Notes under the pieces: generated by a model
What the model saw: the letters and a program-made list of their open reading frames with translations, nothing else
Told to the model about the DNA's origin: nothing
Databases searched by the model: none
Origin: JBEIDK01 sp040383485
GTDB lineage: Bacteria; Bacteroidota; Bacteroidia; UBA4408
Assembly (NCBI GenBank): GCA_040383485.1
Contig: JBEIDK010000172.1
Coordinates: 1 to 6,316 of the forward strand
Direction of reading: 5' to 3'
Length of the DNA: 6,316 nucleotides
Part shown: positions 1 to 5,887 of the stretch, in pieces
Numbering within the stretch: the first letter of the stretch is position 1
Layout of the letters: every line of letters starts with the position of its first letter
Translations under genes and position numbers: made by a program

Positions 1-743
1 AATTGACATGTAATATCAGTTAAGGATCCATCAGGAACTGGAACTCTTATTCCTCCTCCTCCTAACTTCCCTTCTAATTCAGGAAATATTTTACTGAGGG
101 CTTTTGCGGCCCCTGTGGTTGTTGGTATAATTGATAATGCAGCAGCTCTTGCTCTTCTTAAGTCATGGTGCGGGGAGTCATGTAAGCGCTGGTCGCTAGT
201 GTAAGAGTGTATTGTTGTTATGTATGCACTTTGAACTCCAAAATTATCATTTAAAACCTTAAGTAAAGGCGCAGCACTATTAGTTGTGCATGATGCATTA
301 GAAATAACAAAATCGGATTCTTCTATAATATTGTCATTAACACCCAAAACTACGGCCTTAGTTTCCGAGTCTTTTGGAGGTGCTGACAAAACTACTTTTT
401 TAGCTCCACTGTCAATATGTTTTTGTGCTAATTCCTTAGTCAAAAACAGACCAGTACATTCAATAACAATATCAACATTTAATAATTGCCATGGTAAATT
501 TTCTATATTTTTTTCATGCAGAATTTTTGACTTTTGAACTCCAAAAGTAATGTTTGCGTCATTTAATTCAATTTTTGACTGAGCCATTCCATGAACTGAA
601 TCGTATTTTAGCAAATGACACATGGTAGCTGTATCTGCCAAATCGTTTAAGGCAACTACTTCAATATCACTATTATTTGCTAAAAGCCTATACACGGCTC
701 TACCAATTCTTCCAAAACCATTTATTGCTATTCTTTTCTTCAT
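1..743 (-). CDS. gap: Glyceraldehyde-3-phosphate dehydrogenase, type I (3' end beyond window)
   Basis: Phosphorylating GAPDH, a cytosolic glycolytic/gluconeogenic enzyme converting glyceraldehyde-3-phosphate, NAD+ and phosphate to 1,3-bisphosphoglycerate. Reading from the ATG at 743, 247 codons are open to the window edge, about three quarters of the usual 330-340 residues. The N-terminus MKKRIAINGFGRIGR is the Rossmann dinucleotide-binding loop, and Asp34 in ALND fits NAD preference. The catalytic motif SNASCTTNS places the nucleophile at Cys152, and TTIHSYTSDQ supplies His179. HHDLRRARAA and IPTTTGAAKAL are the usual phosphate-binding and following segments. Two variations are visible: Ser replaces the second Cys of the common SCTTNC motif, and the later strand reads RVPVPDGSLTD rather than RVPTPNVSVVD. 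From memory these are the Bacteroidota form, so I do not read them as damage. The gene is divergent from the lipoprotein gene at 864. A weak minus-strand TACATTTA box (765-758) could be its -7 element. Identity is near certain. Confidence 0.97.
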   Translation of the reverse strand, partial: MKKRIAINGFGRIGRAVYRLLANNSDIEVVALNDLADTATMCHLLKYDSVHGMAQSKIELNDANITFGVQKSKILHEKNIENLPWQLLNVDIVIECTGLFLTKELAQKHIDSGAKKVVLSAPPKDSETKAVVLGVNDNIIEESDFVISNASCTTNSAAPLLKVLNDNFGVQSAYITTIHSYTSDQRLHDSPHHDLRRARAAALSIIPTTTGAAKALSKIFPELEGKLGGGGIRVPVPDGSLTDITCQ

Positions 744-835
744 AATAAACTATGTTGTAAATGTAGTATTTTGAATTGGTTATAGATTAAAATTAAATTT
801 CCAATTCTAAAATTATCTATTGACAAATAAAATTA

Positions 836-843
836 TATTTTTG
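836..843 (+). promoter_or_regulatory. Candidate Bacteroidota -7 promoter box for the lipoprotein gene
   Basis: TATTTTTG matches the Bacteroidota primary-sigma -7 consensus TAnnTTTG exactly and lies 20 bases before the ATG at 864, in the divergent gap/lipoprotein spacer. The expected -33 TTG about 19-21 bases upstream is not there; the nearest candidate, TTGAC at 820-824, leaves only 13 bases. The T-rich background makes chance matches likely, so this is tentative. A start site near 849-852 would give a very short leader. Confidence 0.35.
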
Positions 844-863
844 TCGCAAATACATTTTTAAAA

Positions 864-1766
864 ATGATAAACTTTATTAAACCTTTTGGCAGATTATTTT
901 CGTTATTTGTGCTACTCACAATGTTTGTATTATCATCTTGTTCAAACACAAAAAATGATGATGAAGAGGTAGAGAAATTGGATTCAAATAAATCTAACTT
1001 GGTTAATATTAATGGTACTCTTTTTAGTATTCCATCTCCTATTCAAACCGCAATACTTTTAAAACAAGTAGGTGCCACTTACAATAAAGGTCTACTTAAC
1101 TCTCCTGGTAAAATTTCTAGTTATTCTACTGAAACAAAAAGGGCGTTAAATTTAGGCGCTTATGGCGCCGATTTAGGTTACATAATTTTGTATCAACAAA
1201 CACAAGAAGCAATTGGGTATTTGGGTGCTGTTAAAAAATTGAGTGATGATGTAGGCATTTCTGGTGCATTTGGTACAAAACTGCTGGACCGTTTCAAACA
1301 AAATATGTCAAATCAGGACTCACTTCTAGTTTTCACCTCAGAAGCATTTAGAAGTAGTGATAGTTATTTAAAAGATAATGATAGAGGAAAGGTAAGTTCA
1401 TTAATTATTGCAGGAGGATGGGTTGAAAGTCTATATTTTACATCTGAAATCTATAATACAAATTTAAAAGACAAAAAGAAGCTTGAAGAAAGAATGGGTG
1501 AGCAAAAAACTACACTTGATAATTTAATAAAACTTCTTACCCCTTATTACCAGGAAGAAGGATTTACTGAATTTGTAGATGCTTTAATTGACTTGGCTTC
1601 TGAATTTGATAAAGTAGAGGTTAATTACGTTTACATAAAACCAACTACTGATGAGGCCAATAAAGTTACCACGATTAACAGCACTACAGAAGTAAAAATT
1701 AGTCCTGATGTAACAAAAGCAATTCAAGAAAAAGTTAAAAATTTACGTGGTTTAATCGTTAATTAA
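864..1766 (+). CDS. Uncharacterised lipoprotein
   Basis: A 300-residue protein with a type II signal peptide: Lys/Arg in the first ten residues, a hydrophobic core (about 11-23) and the lipobox LSSC with Cys26 as the lipidated residue. The mature start SNTKNDDEEVE is strongly acidic, recalling the lipoprotein export signal that sends Bacteroidota lipoproteins to the cell surface. The acidic run begins a few residues later than the classical motif, so surface exposure is only possible. The rest looks helical and soluble, with conserved-looking pieces such as LGAYGADLGY (97-106), a serine-rich SEAFRSSDSY (159-168) and IIAGGWVESLYF (181-192). I recognise no named domain or catalytic motif; from memory similar unnamed proteins occur in other Bacteroidota. 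The gene starts 120 bases from the divergent gap gene and is followed after 32 bases by a secreted-protein gene, so the two are probably co-transcribed up to the terminator at 2241. Function unknown. Confidence 0.85.
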   Translation: MINFIKPFGRLFSLFVLLTMFVLSSCSNTKNDDEEVEKLDSNKSNLVNINGTLFSIPSPIQTAILLKQVGATYNKGLLNSPGKISSYSTETKRALNLGAYGADLGYIILYQQTQEAIGYLGAVKKLSDDVGISGAFGTKLLDRFKQNMSNQDSLLVFTSEAFRSSDSYLKDNDRGKVSSLIIAGGWVESLYFTSEIYNTNLKDKKKLEERMGEQKTTLDNLIKLLTPYYQEEGFTEFVDALIDLASEFDKVEVNYVYIKPTTDEANKVTTINSTTEVKISPDVTKAIQEKVKNLRGLIVN

Positions 1767-1798
1767 ATAAATAGTAAAAACACAAAATATATAAGAAT

Positions 1799-2221
1799 AT
1801 GAAAAAAATAGTGATAAGTTTTTTAGTATTATTTTGTTTAACAATTAAGTTAAATAATATTTATGCCCAATGCGACACAGTTGCAAATGCGTGCTATAAA
1901 AATATTACAGCAAAATATATTAGCGATGGCCAACAATACCGTGCTTTGCTTTTAACAAAAGAAGTGGCAGAATTCAATGCAACACTTTTTGGTGGTACAC
2001 AATACAGAATGGCCGCTTGTAGCGGGATGACAGATGGTAATTTAGTATTCAGTATTTTTGATAAGCAACATAACATGTTATTTACAAATACAGAACACAA
2101 AAATGCACCTTATTGGGATTTTAAGATAAAGAACACATTAGACTGTACAATTGAAGCTCAATTACTGAATCAAAATGCAGCATCTGGATGTGCAGTTTTG
2201 TTGATTGGCTTTAAACAATAA
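1799..2221 (+). CDS. Small secreted cysteine-rich protein of unknown function
   Basis: A 140-residue protein with a typical Sec signal peptide: MKK, a hydrophobic core at about 4-15, and a likely signal peptidase I cut after Ala23 (YA|Q). There is no lipobox, so it should be periplasmic or released. The mature part of about 117 residues carries five cysteines (25, 32, 74, 116, 131), suggesting disulfides. Short alternating strands such as LVFSIFD, YWDFKI and CTIEAQLL suggest a compact all-beta fold, loosely like a PPC/jelly-roll domain; that is inference from pattern only. The 32-base gap after the lipoprotein gene has no terminator, and a strong terminator follows the stop, so this is the last gene of a probable two-gene unit and may act with the lipoprotein. 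I do not recognise the family. Confidence 0.82.
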   Translation: MKKIVISFLVLFCLTIKLNNIYAQCDTVANACYKNITAKYISDGQQYRALLLTKEVAEFNATLFGGTQYRMAACSGMTDGNLVFSIFDKQHNMLFTNTEHKNAPYWDFKIKNTLDCTIEAQLLNQNAASGCAVLLIGFKQ

Positions 2222-2240
2222 TTTTATTGTTAATAATATA

Positions 2241-2273
2241 AAGCGCAGCACTAGTGTTGCGCTTTTCTTTTTT
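2241..2273 (+). terminator. Rho-independent terminator after the lipoprotein/secreted-protein pair
   Basis: AAGCGCAGCA (2241-2250), loop CTAG, then TGTTGCGCTT (2255-2264) forms a ten-pair stem with one G-U pair. It runs directly into a T-rich tract (2263-2273, one C interruption). It starts 20 bases after the stop at 2221 and 50 bases before the exonuclease start, so the two transcription units are probably separate. Confidence 0.9.
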
Positions 2274-2290
2274 AATAAAATAAGAAATCT

Positions 2291-3013
2291 ATGCTATCCA
2301 ATTATTCAATTTTCGATATCATGTTTATAGATATTGAGACAACCCCTCAAAATGAAAGTTATGATTTACTAGATGATGCTACAAAAGCCCTCTGGGATAA
2401 AAAGGCAGAAATAGATTTTTATGCTTTAAAAAATAATCTCACCCCTTCAGAAACATATGAACGTGCTGGTATTTATGCAGAATTCGGAAAAATTGTTTGC
2501 ATTTCAGTGGGATTGTTTTTTACAGAAAATAATGAAATAAAGTTTAAACTGAAATCATTTTATGATGAAAATGAAATGATCTTGATTAAGGAGTTTATTG
2601 AAACGCTGAATAATTTCTGTAAATCGCCAAAGCAAATATTATGTGCACATAACGGCAAAGAATTTGATTTTCCATACATAGCACGGAGAATAATAATTAA
2701 TGGACTTGACATACCTAAAGCATTAAATCTTGCAGGTAAAAAACCATGGGAAATTAATCATTTAGATACTATGGAGCTTTGGAAATTTGGAGACTATAAG
2801 CACTATACCTCTTTGAGTTTATTGGCTCATGTTTTTGGCATACCAACCCCTAAAGATGATATTGATGGAAGTATGGTTCATAGAGTTTACTATAAAGAAA
2901 AAAACATAAAACGTATTGCAGAGTATTGCCAAAAAGATGTTGTAACAACTGCGCAAGTATTACTAAAATATATGGGTAAAGATTTAATGAAGGAAGCAAA
3001 TATAATACACTAA
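2291..3013 (+). CDS. Predicted 3'-5' exonuclease, PolB-like DEDDy fold
   Basis: A 240-residue stand-alone proofreading-type nuclease domain of the DnaQ/RNase H-like superfamily (the predicted PolB-like 3'-5' exonuclease family). Members of the fold remove 3'-terminal nucleotides using two metal ions held by four acidic residues. The acidic set is visible: FIDIETTP gives Asp14 and Glu16 (ExoI), AHNGKEFDFPYIARR gives Asp126 (ExoII), and EYCQKDV gives Tyr212 and Asp216, so ExoIII is the YxxxD or DEDDy kind. There is no polymerase domain, and the length suits the single-domain family. ATG 2291 is kept as start because it leaves about a dozen residues before the first motif; ATG 2321 would remove most of the first strand. 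No signal peptide is present, so it is cytosolic. It follows the terminator at 2241; I could not identify its promoter. A role in DNA repair or nucleic-acid turnover is inferred; the true substrate is unknown. Confidence 0.92.
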   Translation: MLSNYSIFDIMFIDIETTPQNESYDLLDDATKALWDKKAEIDFYALKNNLTPSETYERAGIYAEFGKIVCISVGLFFTENNEIKFKLKSFYDENEMILIKEFIETLNNFCKSPKQILCAHNGKEFDFPYIARRIIINGLDIPKALNLAGKKPWEINHLDTMELWKFGDYKHYTSLSLLAHVFGIPTPKDDIDGSMVHRVYYKEKNIKRIAEYCQKDVVTTAQVLLKYMGKDLMKEANIIH

Positions 3014-3030
3014 ATAAACAATTTTCTGCT

Positions 3031-3687
3031 TTGGAAATTATAAGCAAACAATTAAAAGCCAATAGCTTTATTCATATTTACAATAATGCCAATAGAAAGA
3101 ATAATTTGTTCTATTTCGATGAAAACTACAATTATTTTCTATCCTTATTTTTTGAACATATTTCGCCAATAGCAAGCATATATAGCTATTGTTTGCTTCC
3201 AAATAATTTTCATTTTCTTGTAAAAACAAAATCAGAAAAAGAGATATTTACCTACTTTAAAATTGAAGGCAAATTCCCGGATGAAACAATGACCTTAGAT
3301 GAAATAAAAAAACTATCAAAAGCAAATGGTTTGAATAATATAGATATTTTAGGGGTACTAATTTCAAAACAGTTTTCAAAGTTTTTCAATGTTTTTACTA
3401 AAGTAATTAACAAGCAACAAAACAGAGGTGGCAGTTTATTTAAATGTACTTTTGAAAGCAATGAGATAAAAAATAACGGAGAGTTAATTGAATGTATTTC
3501 CTACATACACATTAATCCTATAGAGCAAAATTTTACAAAAGATATTACAACTTGGAAATATAATTCGTACAATGCAATGTTGAGTAATAGGCCAACAAAA
3601 TTAATGCGTATCGAAGTTATTGATATATTTGAAAACGTAGAATATTTTATAGAATTTCACAACGAAAAAATAAAGAAGTATTTATAA
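3031..3687 (+). CDS. RAYT/IS200-like Y1 transposase-family protein, probably impaired
   Basis: About 218 residues of the Y1 (HUH) transposase superfamily, in the REP-associated tyrosine transposase-like branch; active members nick single-stranded DNA through a tyrosine. The family order is seen: FIHIYNNANRKNNLFYFDE at the start, YSYCLLPNNFHFLV at 51-64, RGGSLFKCTFE, then ISYIHINP with candidate catalytic Tyr158, and the tail WKYNSYNAML. Two key places differ from what I know of the family: the HUH motif reads Asn59-Phe-His61, and the NPxxxG block reads NPIEQN, with Asn for Gly. No ATG exists in frame; TTG 3031 is the only plausible start, and the frame is open upstream only to 2980. It begins 17 bases after the exonuclease stop, so coupled translation is possible. 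No frameshift or internal stop is present, and the C-terminus appears complete. A palindromic element follows at once. The family is secure; loss of activity is inferred. Confidence 0.85.
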   Translation: MEIISKQLKANSFIHIYNNANRKNNLFYFDENYNYFLSLFFEHISPIASIYSYCLLPNNFHFLVKTKSEKEIFTYFKIEGKFPDETMTLDEIKKLSKANGLNNIDILGVLISKQFSKFFNVFTKVINKQQNRGGSLFKCTFESNEIKNNGELIECISYIHINPIEQNFTKDITTWKYNSYNAMLSNRPTKLMRIEVIDIFENVEYFIEFHNEKIKKYL

Positions 3688-3697
3688 CATACGGTTC

Positions 3698-3762
3698 GTA
3701 TTTGCGAAGAATGAAGCAAACTCAAAATAGATTGCTTCGGCGCAAGCCGCCTCACAATGATG
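3698..3762. repeat. Palindromic REP-like element beside the RAYT gene
   Basis: An imperfect inverted repeat starting 11 bases after the transposase stop. The inner stem GAAGCAA (3713-3719) pairs with TTGCTTC (3732-3738), continued by C3721-G3730 and T3722-A3729 across one A/A mismatch, with loop CAAAAT. The outer arms pair loosely: TTGCGAAG (3702-3709) against the complement of CTCACAA (3751-3757). The right arm ends in CAATGATG. The pattern (a GAAGCAA...TTGCTTC core with ATTGCGAGG-like ends) resembles dispersed palindromes I remember from Bacteroidota and other bacterial genomes. Only one copy is in the window, so its repeated nature is inferred. The RAYT gene next to it supports a REP/RAYT pairing. 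It overlaps the ATGs at 3757 and 3760. Confidence 0.6.
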
Positions 3763-3780
3763 AACCTCAACAAATATAAA

Positions 3781-5256
3781 ATGGCAAAAAAAATTATTAC
3801 CCCTGCACCGCTTGATTTTACAGGAGGTTGGAACTACGCACCAGCACCAGAAGATACAAAACATATTAACATCAATAAGCAATACGAATTGTTTATTGGT
3901 GGTAAATTTGTGAAACCTACTGCAGGAAAATATTACGATACAATAAATCCTGCAACTGAATTAAAATTGTCTTCTATTGCCGATGGTGATGAAGTAGATA
4001 TTGACAAAGCAGTAAAAGCTGCGCGAAAAGCATACACGCAAGTTTGGAGCAAAATGCCTGCAAAAGAACGAGGCAAATACCTTTACCGCATTGCACGGAT
4101 GATACAAGAACGTGCAAGAGAGTTTTCGGTTATTGAAACATTAAACGGAGGTAAAACAATACGTGAAAGTCGCGATATTGATGTGCCTTTAGCAGCAAAT
4201 CATTTTTTTTATTATGCGGGCTGGGCCGATAAATTAGAATATGCATTCCCGAATCGGAACCCACTACCATTAGGGGTTGCCGGACAAATTATTCCATGGA
4301 ATTTTCCATTATTGATGGCTGCATGGAAAATTGCACCTGCTTTGGCCTGTGGCAATACTGTAATTTTAAAACCTGCCGAAAGTACTCCATTAACAGCGCT
4401 CAAGCTCGCAGAAGTGCTTGCTGATTGCGGCTTGCCAGAAGGTGTTGTAAACATTGTAACTGGTTTTGGAAAAGCAGGTGCTGCATTGGTAAATCACAAA
4501 GATGTTGATAAAATTGCATTTACAGGTTCAACCAATGTGGGCAAATACATTCAAAAAGCAATTGCGGGTACAACTAAAAAATCTACACTTGAATTAGGCG
4601 GAAAAGCCGCTCACATCATTTTTGAAGATGCACCCGTTAATCAAGCTGTAGAAGGAATTATAAATGGAATTTTTTTTAATCAAGGTCACGTATGTTGCGC
4701 GGGTAGCCGCTTGTTTGTTCAAGAAGGAGTTGCCGACGAGGTGATAAATAAACTAAAAGATAGGATGGAAACCTTGATTGTTGGTGACCCTATGGACAAG
4801 AATACCGACATTGGCGCAATCAATAGTAAAGGTCAATTAGACAATATTAATAAGTACATAAAATTAGGAAAAGATGAAGGTGCAGAATTTTACCAAAGCA
4901 GTTGCGCCATTCCTAAAAAAGGATATTTCTGCAAGCCAACTCTATTCTTGAATGCATCGCAAAGTCACCGCATTGTGCAGGAAGAAATATTTGGGCCTGT
5001 GCTTGCAGTGCAAACTTTCCGCACTATTGAAGAGGTAATTGAAAAAGCCAACAATATACCTTACGGACTAAGTGCAGGTGTGTGGACTGACAAAGGCTCA
5101 AAAATATTTAACTTGACTACTAAACTTCGTGCCGGAGTAGTTTGGGCAAACACATATAATAAATTTGACCCTACCTCACCATTTGGTGGCTATAAAGAAA
5201 GCGGATATGGCCGAGAAGGAGGCTTACATGGTTTGAGTGGGTATGTGAAGTGGTAA
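3781..5256 (+). CDS. NAD(P)-dependent aldehyde dehydrogenase
   Basis: A complete 491-residue member of the ALDH superfamily, oxidising an aldehyde to the acid with NAD(P)+ through a thiohemiacetal on cysteine; cytosolic. From ATG 3781: the coenzyme and oxyanion region IIPWNFPLLMAAWKIAPA holds Asn174, followed by ILKPAE with Lys197. FTGSTNVGK (247-255) is the Rossmann loop, LELGGK gives general base Glu271, and NQGHVCCAGSR gives nucleophile Cys305. EEIFGPV gives the ribose-binding Glu402, and SPFGGYKESGYGREGG is the usual C-terminal motif. All catalytic residues are present and the length is normal. ATG 3781 (MAKKIITPAP) is preferred over ATG 3757, because the extra eight codons begin inside the palindromic element. 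The substrate cannot be read from sequence. I recall similar ALDHs beside deoC in Bacteroidota, which would suggest acetaldehyde from deoxyribose breakdown, but deoC is not in this window. The last ten codons recur in diverged form at 5732. Confidence 0.95.
   Translation: MAKKIITPAPLDFTGGWNYAPAPEDTKHININKQYELFIGGKFVKPTAGKYYDTINPATELKLSSIADGDEVDIDKAVKAARKAYTQVWSKMPAKERGKYLYRIARMIQERAREFSVIETLNGGKTIRESRDIDVPLAANHFFYYAGWADKLEYAFPNRNPLPLGVAGQIIPWNFPLLMAAWKIAPALACGNTVILKPAESTPLTALKLAEVLADCGLPEGVVNIVTGFGKAGAALVNHKDVDKIAFTGSTNVGKYIQKAIAGTTKKSTLELGGKAAHIIFEDAPVNQAVEGIINGIFFNQGHVCCAGSRLFVQEGVADEVINKLKDRMETLIVGDPMDKNTDIGAINSKGQLDNINKYIKLGKDEGAEFYQSSCAIPKKGYFCKPTLFLNASQSHRIVQEEIFGPVLAVQTFRTIEEVIEKANNIPYGLSAGVWTDKGSKIFNLTTKLRAGVVWANTYNKFDPTSPFGGYKESGYGREGGLHGLSGYVKW
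5227..5256 (+). repeat. Proximal copy of duplicated ALDH 3' end
   Basis: The last 30 bases of the aldehyde dehydrogenase gene, encoding HGLSGYVKW and the stop. They match 5732-5761 at 24 of 30 positions in the same orientation. See the distal copy for comparison. Confidence 0.75.
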
Positions 5257-5443
5257 TGTTTTTTTCAATATTTATATGCAATTACAAAAAATAGAAACCA
5301 AAATATATAGTATTCGAAAACAAAAAGTAATGCTTCATTTTAACCTTGCAGAAATGATTGAAGTTGAAAATAGAGTGCTAAAACAAGCAATTAAAAGAAA
5401 CATTGATAGCTTTCCCAATAACTTTATGTTTCAGTAAACAAAA

Positions 5444-5461
5444 CCAGAGGTTCCAGAGGTT
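5444..5461 (+). repeat. Nine-base tandem duplication
   Basis: CCAGAGGTT occurs twice without a gap (5444-5452, 5453-5461), encoding P-E-V twice in the ORF6N relic's original frame. It looks like a slippage duplication that kept the frame. Confidence 0.8.
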
Positions 5462-5481
5462 ATCACAAATTGTGATAACCT
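5457..5481. repeat. Perfect 25-base palindrome
   Basis: AGGTTATCACAA (5457-5468), a central A, then TTGTGATAACCT (5470-5481): twelve-base arms with no mismatch. It lies within the decayed ORF6N reading frame and overlaps the end of the nine-base tandem repeat. It could be an operator-like site or hairpin, or a chance result of coding VITNCDN. No poly-T tract follows, so it is not a terminator. Confidence 0.7.
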
Positions 5482-5551
5482 ACCCGAAAATTTAAAATTT
5501 AGTTGTCATGATAGATTTAAATCTGACTTCAAAAGAAAAAAAAGTAATTGA

Positions 5552-5731
5552 TTTTTATCAAATGCAAATTAATGCCGCTATTGAAAATTCGTAATCAAAT
5601 TTCATCCGAAATAATCACTACTTTGGCAATAAAAACAAACATATTATACAATAATCAACAAATCAAATAGTTAATAAAACTCTGTTGATTGTGCCCTACA
5701 AAGAAAATGAAAACAAATAGAAGAAAAATTG
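5552..5731. other. Gene-poor, AT-rich stretch
   Basis: No gene of recognisable family is seen here. It holds a 28-codon frame from ATG 5508 to 5594 with no family resemblance, and an eight-base inverted pair AATCAACA (5653-5660) / TGTTGATT (5683-5690) too weak to call. It reads as decayed sequence between the ORF6N relic and the distal ALDH-end copy. From 5762 to 5843 there is likewise nothing but AT-rich spacer. Confidence 0.6.
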
Positions 5732-5761
5732 CATGGGCTAAGCGGAAATGTGAAGTGGTAA
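5732..5761 (+). repeat. Distal, diverged copy of ALDH C-terminal codons
   Basis: In the matching frame this reads HGLSGNVKW and TAA, against HGLSGYVKW and TAA at 5227-5256. The six differing bases fall in Gly, Leu (two), Ser, Gly and Tyr/Asn codons, and all but the last are synonymous. Upstream the frame continues as KQIEEKL back to a TGA at 5708; only E..L of this resembles the ALDH sequence REGGL, so the similarity fades quickly. It is either the tail of a lost ALDH paralogue or the far boundary of an element inserted at the ALDH 3' end. Confidence 0.7.
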
Positions 5762-5843
5762 AAGAAAAAAATATAATAACAGAAATTAATTTATAGAATT
5801 TCAATAAATAATTAATTTTTATTCCATCTCAAATCAAAAAAAA

Positions 5844-5869
5844 GAGGGAACTAAAAATTTAGCCCCCTC
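5844..5869. terminator. Bidirectional intrinsic terminator
   Basis: GAGGGAACTAAA (5844-5855), AA, TTTAGCCCCCTC (5858-5869). On the minus strand the stem has twelve positions with two G-U pairs and is followed by eight Ts (complement of the A-run 5836-5843), giving a good terminator 18 bases beyond the transaldolase stop. On the plus strand the two wobble pairs become A/C mismatches, but a shorter T-run follows (5871-5875), so it may also stop plus-strand readthrough. Confidence 0.85.
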
Positions 5870-5887
5870 CTTTTTAACGAGTTATAA

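Larger units (their letters stand above)
5276..5551 (+). pseudogene. ORF6N-domain protein, truncated relic
   Basis: ORF6N domains are DNA-binding-like modules of phage antirepressor and KilA-N-associated proteins, common in accessory DNA of Bacteroidota. ATG 5276 opens 53 codons with the classic N-terminal block: IETKIYSIRKQKVML, LAEMIEVENRVLKQAIKRNI and FPNNFMFQ, then TAA (5435-5437). In family members FMFQ is normally followed by L-T-K; here the next codons after the stop read TKPEV and then VITNCDNL, still in frame and still family-like, up to about 5502. So the stop is probably a one-base change of a Leu TTA codon. A nine-base tandem duplication (5444-5461) adds an extra PEV. After LKFS the similarity is lost and the frame ends at TGA 5549; the expected YAFTEQG region and the rest are missing. 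It starts 19 bases after the ALDH stop. The domain call is strong; a function for the 53-residue remnant is doubtful. Confidence 0.82.

Noticed and set aside
286..537. 83-codon plus-strand frame
   Set aside because: It lies entirely antisense to the well-supported gap gene and has no family resemblance.
1894..3062. Minus-strand frames at 1894-2100 and 2850-3062
   Set aside because: They are antisense to the secreted-protein and exonuclease genes, and the translations look random.
4212..4454. 80-codon minus-strand frame
   Set aside because: It is antisense to the most conserved part of the aldehyde dehydrogenase.
5508..5594. 28-codon frame starting MIDLNLTSKEKK
   Set aside because: It is short, overlaps the ORF6N relic in another frame, and matches no family I recognise; it could be leftover coding sequence but cannot be supported.
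5653..5690. Eight-base inverted pair AATCAACA / TGTTGATT
   Set aside because: A short stem with a 22-base loop and no T-run in AT-rich DNA is expected by chance.
5707..5796. 29-codon frame starting MKTNRRK
   Set aside because: It crosses the distal ALDH-end copy in a different frame; the Lys-rich make-up is what AT-rich spacer gives by chance.
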